Shown: piece by piece, positions 63,808 through 64,000 of the stretch | Layout: the number at the start of each line of letters is the position of its first letter | Numbering within the stretch: the first letter of the stretch is position 1 | Origin: Dyadobacter beijingensis DSM 21582 | GTDB taxonomy: Bacteria; Bacteroidota; Bacteroidia; Cytophagales; Spirosomataceae | Reading direction: 5' to 3' | DNA length: 64,000 bases | Assembly: GCF_000382205.1 (NCBI RefSeq) | Contig: NZ_KB907786.1 | Coordinates: 992,001-1,056,000, forward strand | Notes under the pieces: model-generated | Database searches by the model: none | What the model was told of the DNA's origin: nothing | Seen by the model: the letters and a program-made list of their open reading frames with translations, nothing else | Program-made: the position numbers and the translations under genes

Positions 63808-64000
63808 CTAGTTTTTATCCCACCAAAGCGGCGTAGCGGCATTATCCGCACCGCCCAGCAGTTTTACGGCCGCTTCCACGGCTGCCCCGTTGTTTTGTTT
63901 TTCCTGTAAAAGGAACGGGATGCGTCGCACTACCGCGGTAGTTGGCACGTCGGTGTTTACAGAGTTTACGACCGGGTACAACTTAGGCAACCGGGTGCGG
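63808..64000 (-). CDS. SusD/RagB-family lipoprotein, C-terminal fragment (cut by window edge)
   Basis: The minus strand is open from the window edge to a stop at 63808, giving about 63 residues that end GADNAATPLWWDKN. The tail matches the C-terminus of the SusD-like protein at 47786 (KVWWDK), so this is the end of a second SusD. The remaining part and its SusC partner lie outside the window. It precedes the SelA-like gene after a terminator. Confidence 0.7.
   Translation of the reverse strand, partial: RTRLPKLYPVVNSVNTDVPTTAVVRRIPFLLQEKQNNGAAVEAAVKLLGGADNAATPLWWDKN

Overview
The window is a dense, mostly minus-strand stretch of a Bacteroidota chromosome, most likely order Cytophagales (a Dyadobacter- or Spirosoma-like organism). 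The evidence is SusC/SusD pairs with an ECF sigma/FecR switch, a type IX secretion sorting domain, bacillithiol synthesis (bshA), a geranylgeranylglycerol-phosphate prenyltransferase of the Bacteroidota type, a short CarB, and promoters of the Bacteroidota form TTTG-N18-20-TAnnTTTG. The genus is inference. I found no tRNA, rRNA, CRISPR array, insertion sequence or prophage.

Layout. 1-4.8 kb: end of a DUF5009-type membrane acyltransferase, a GMC dehydrogenase with its Tat-exported small subunit, a LuxE-like acyl-protein synthetase and a lipoprotein. 4.8-19.6 kb: housekeeping genes (orphan histidine kinase, hemA, ABC exporter, DEAD-box helicase, ArnT-like membrane protein, porin, J-domain protein, EamA transporter, purN, TapB-like protein, UbiA prenyltransferase, bshA, DUF4834). 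19.6-23.9 kb: a giant modular type IX-secreted protein interrupted by a one-base frameshift. 24-34.6 kb: carB, a BamA/TamA-like barrel, a thioredoxin-fold lipoprotein-like protein, nuoC and nuoB, then nuoA split off by a barrel gene and an HTH gene, and a TauE/SafE permease. 34.8-43.3 kb: nitrilase, AraC regulator and a thiamine operon (thiS-thiC-tenI/thiE fusion-thiG-thiH-moeB/thiF-rhodanese) behind a TPP riboswitch with a clear promoter. 43.4-45.2 kb: GNAT acetyltransferase and a BASS-family transporter.

45.3-64 kb is the most interesting part. It holds two SusC/D systems (one complete with ECF sigma and FecR, one cut by the window edge) around enzymes that nearly all carry export signals: two paralogous deacetylase-like amidohydrolases, a SelA-like PLP enzyme with a Tat signal, a Tat-type RidA, an RraA-like aldolase/decarboxylase, two PQQ-type sugar dehydrogenases (one fused to cytochrome c) and a separate cytochrome c. 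I read this as a periplasmic pathway that takes up an N-acylated amino sugar or amino acid-like compound through SusC/D, deacylates and oxidises it, eliminates ammonia through a PLP enzyme with RidA clearing the enamine/imine, and cleaves the keto acid, with the BASS carrier possibly importing the product. Families and export signals are visible in the sequence; the pathway order and substrate are inference.

The thiamine operon is a second highlight. It contains an apparent TenI-ThiE fusion whose linker includes a REP-like palindrome, and a ThiF/MoeB-rhodanese protein that has lost the usual zinc-binding cysteines.
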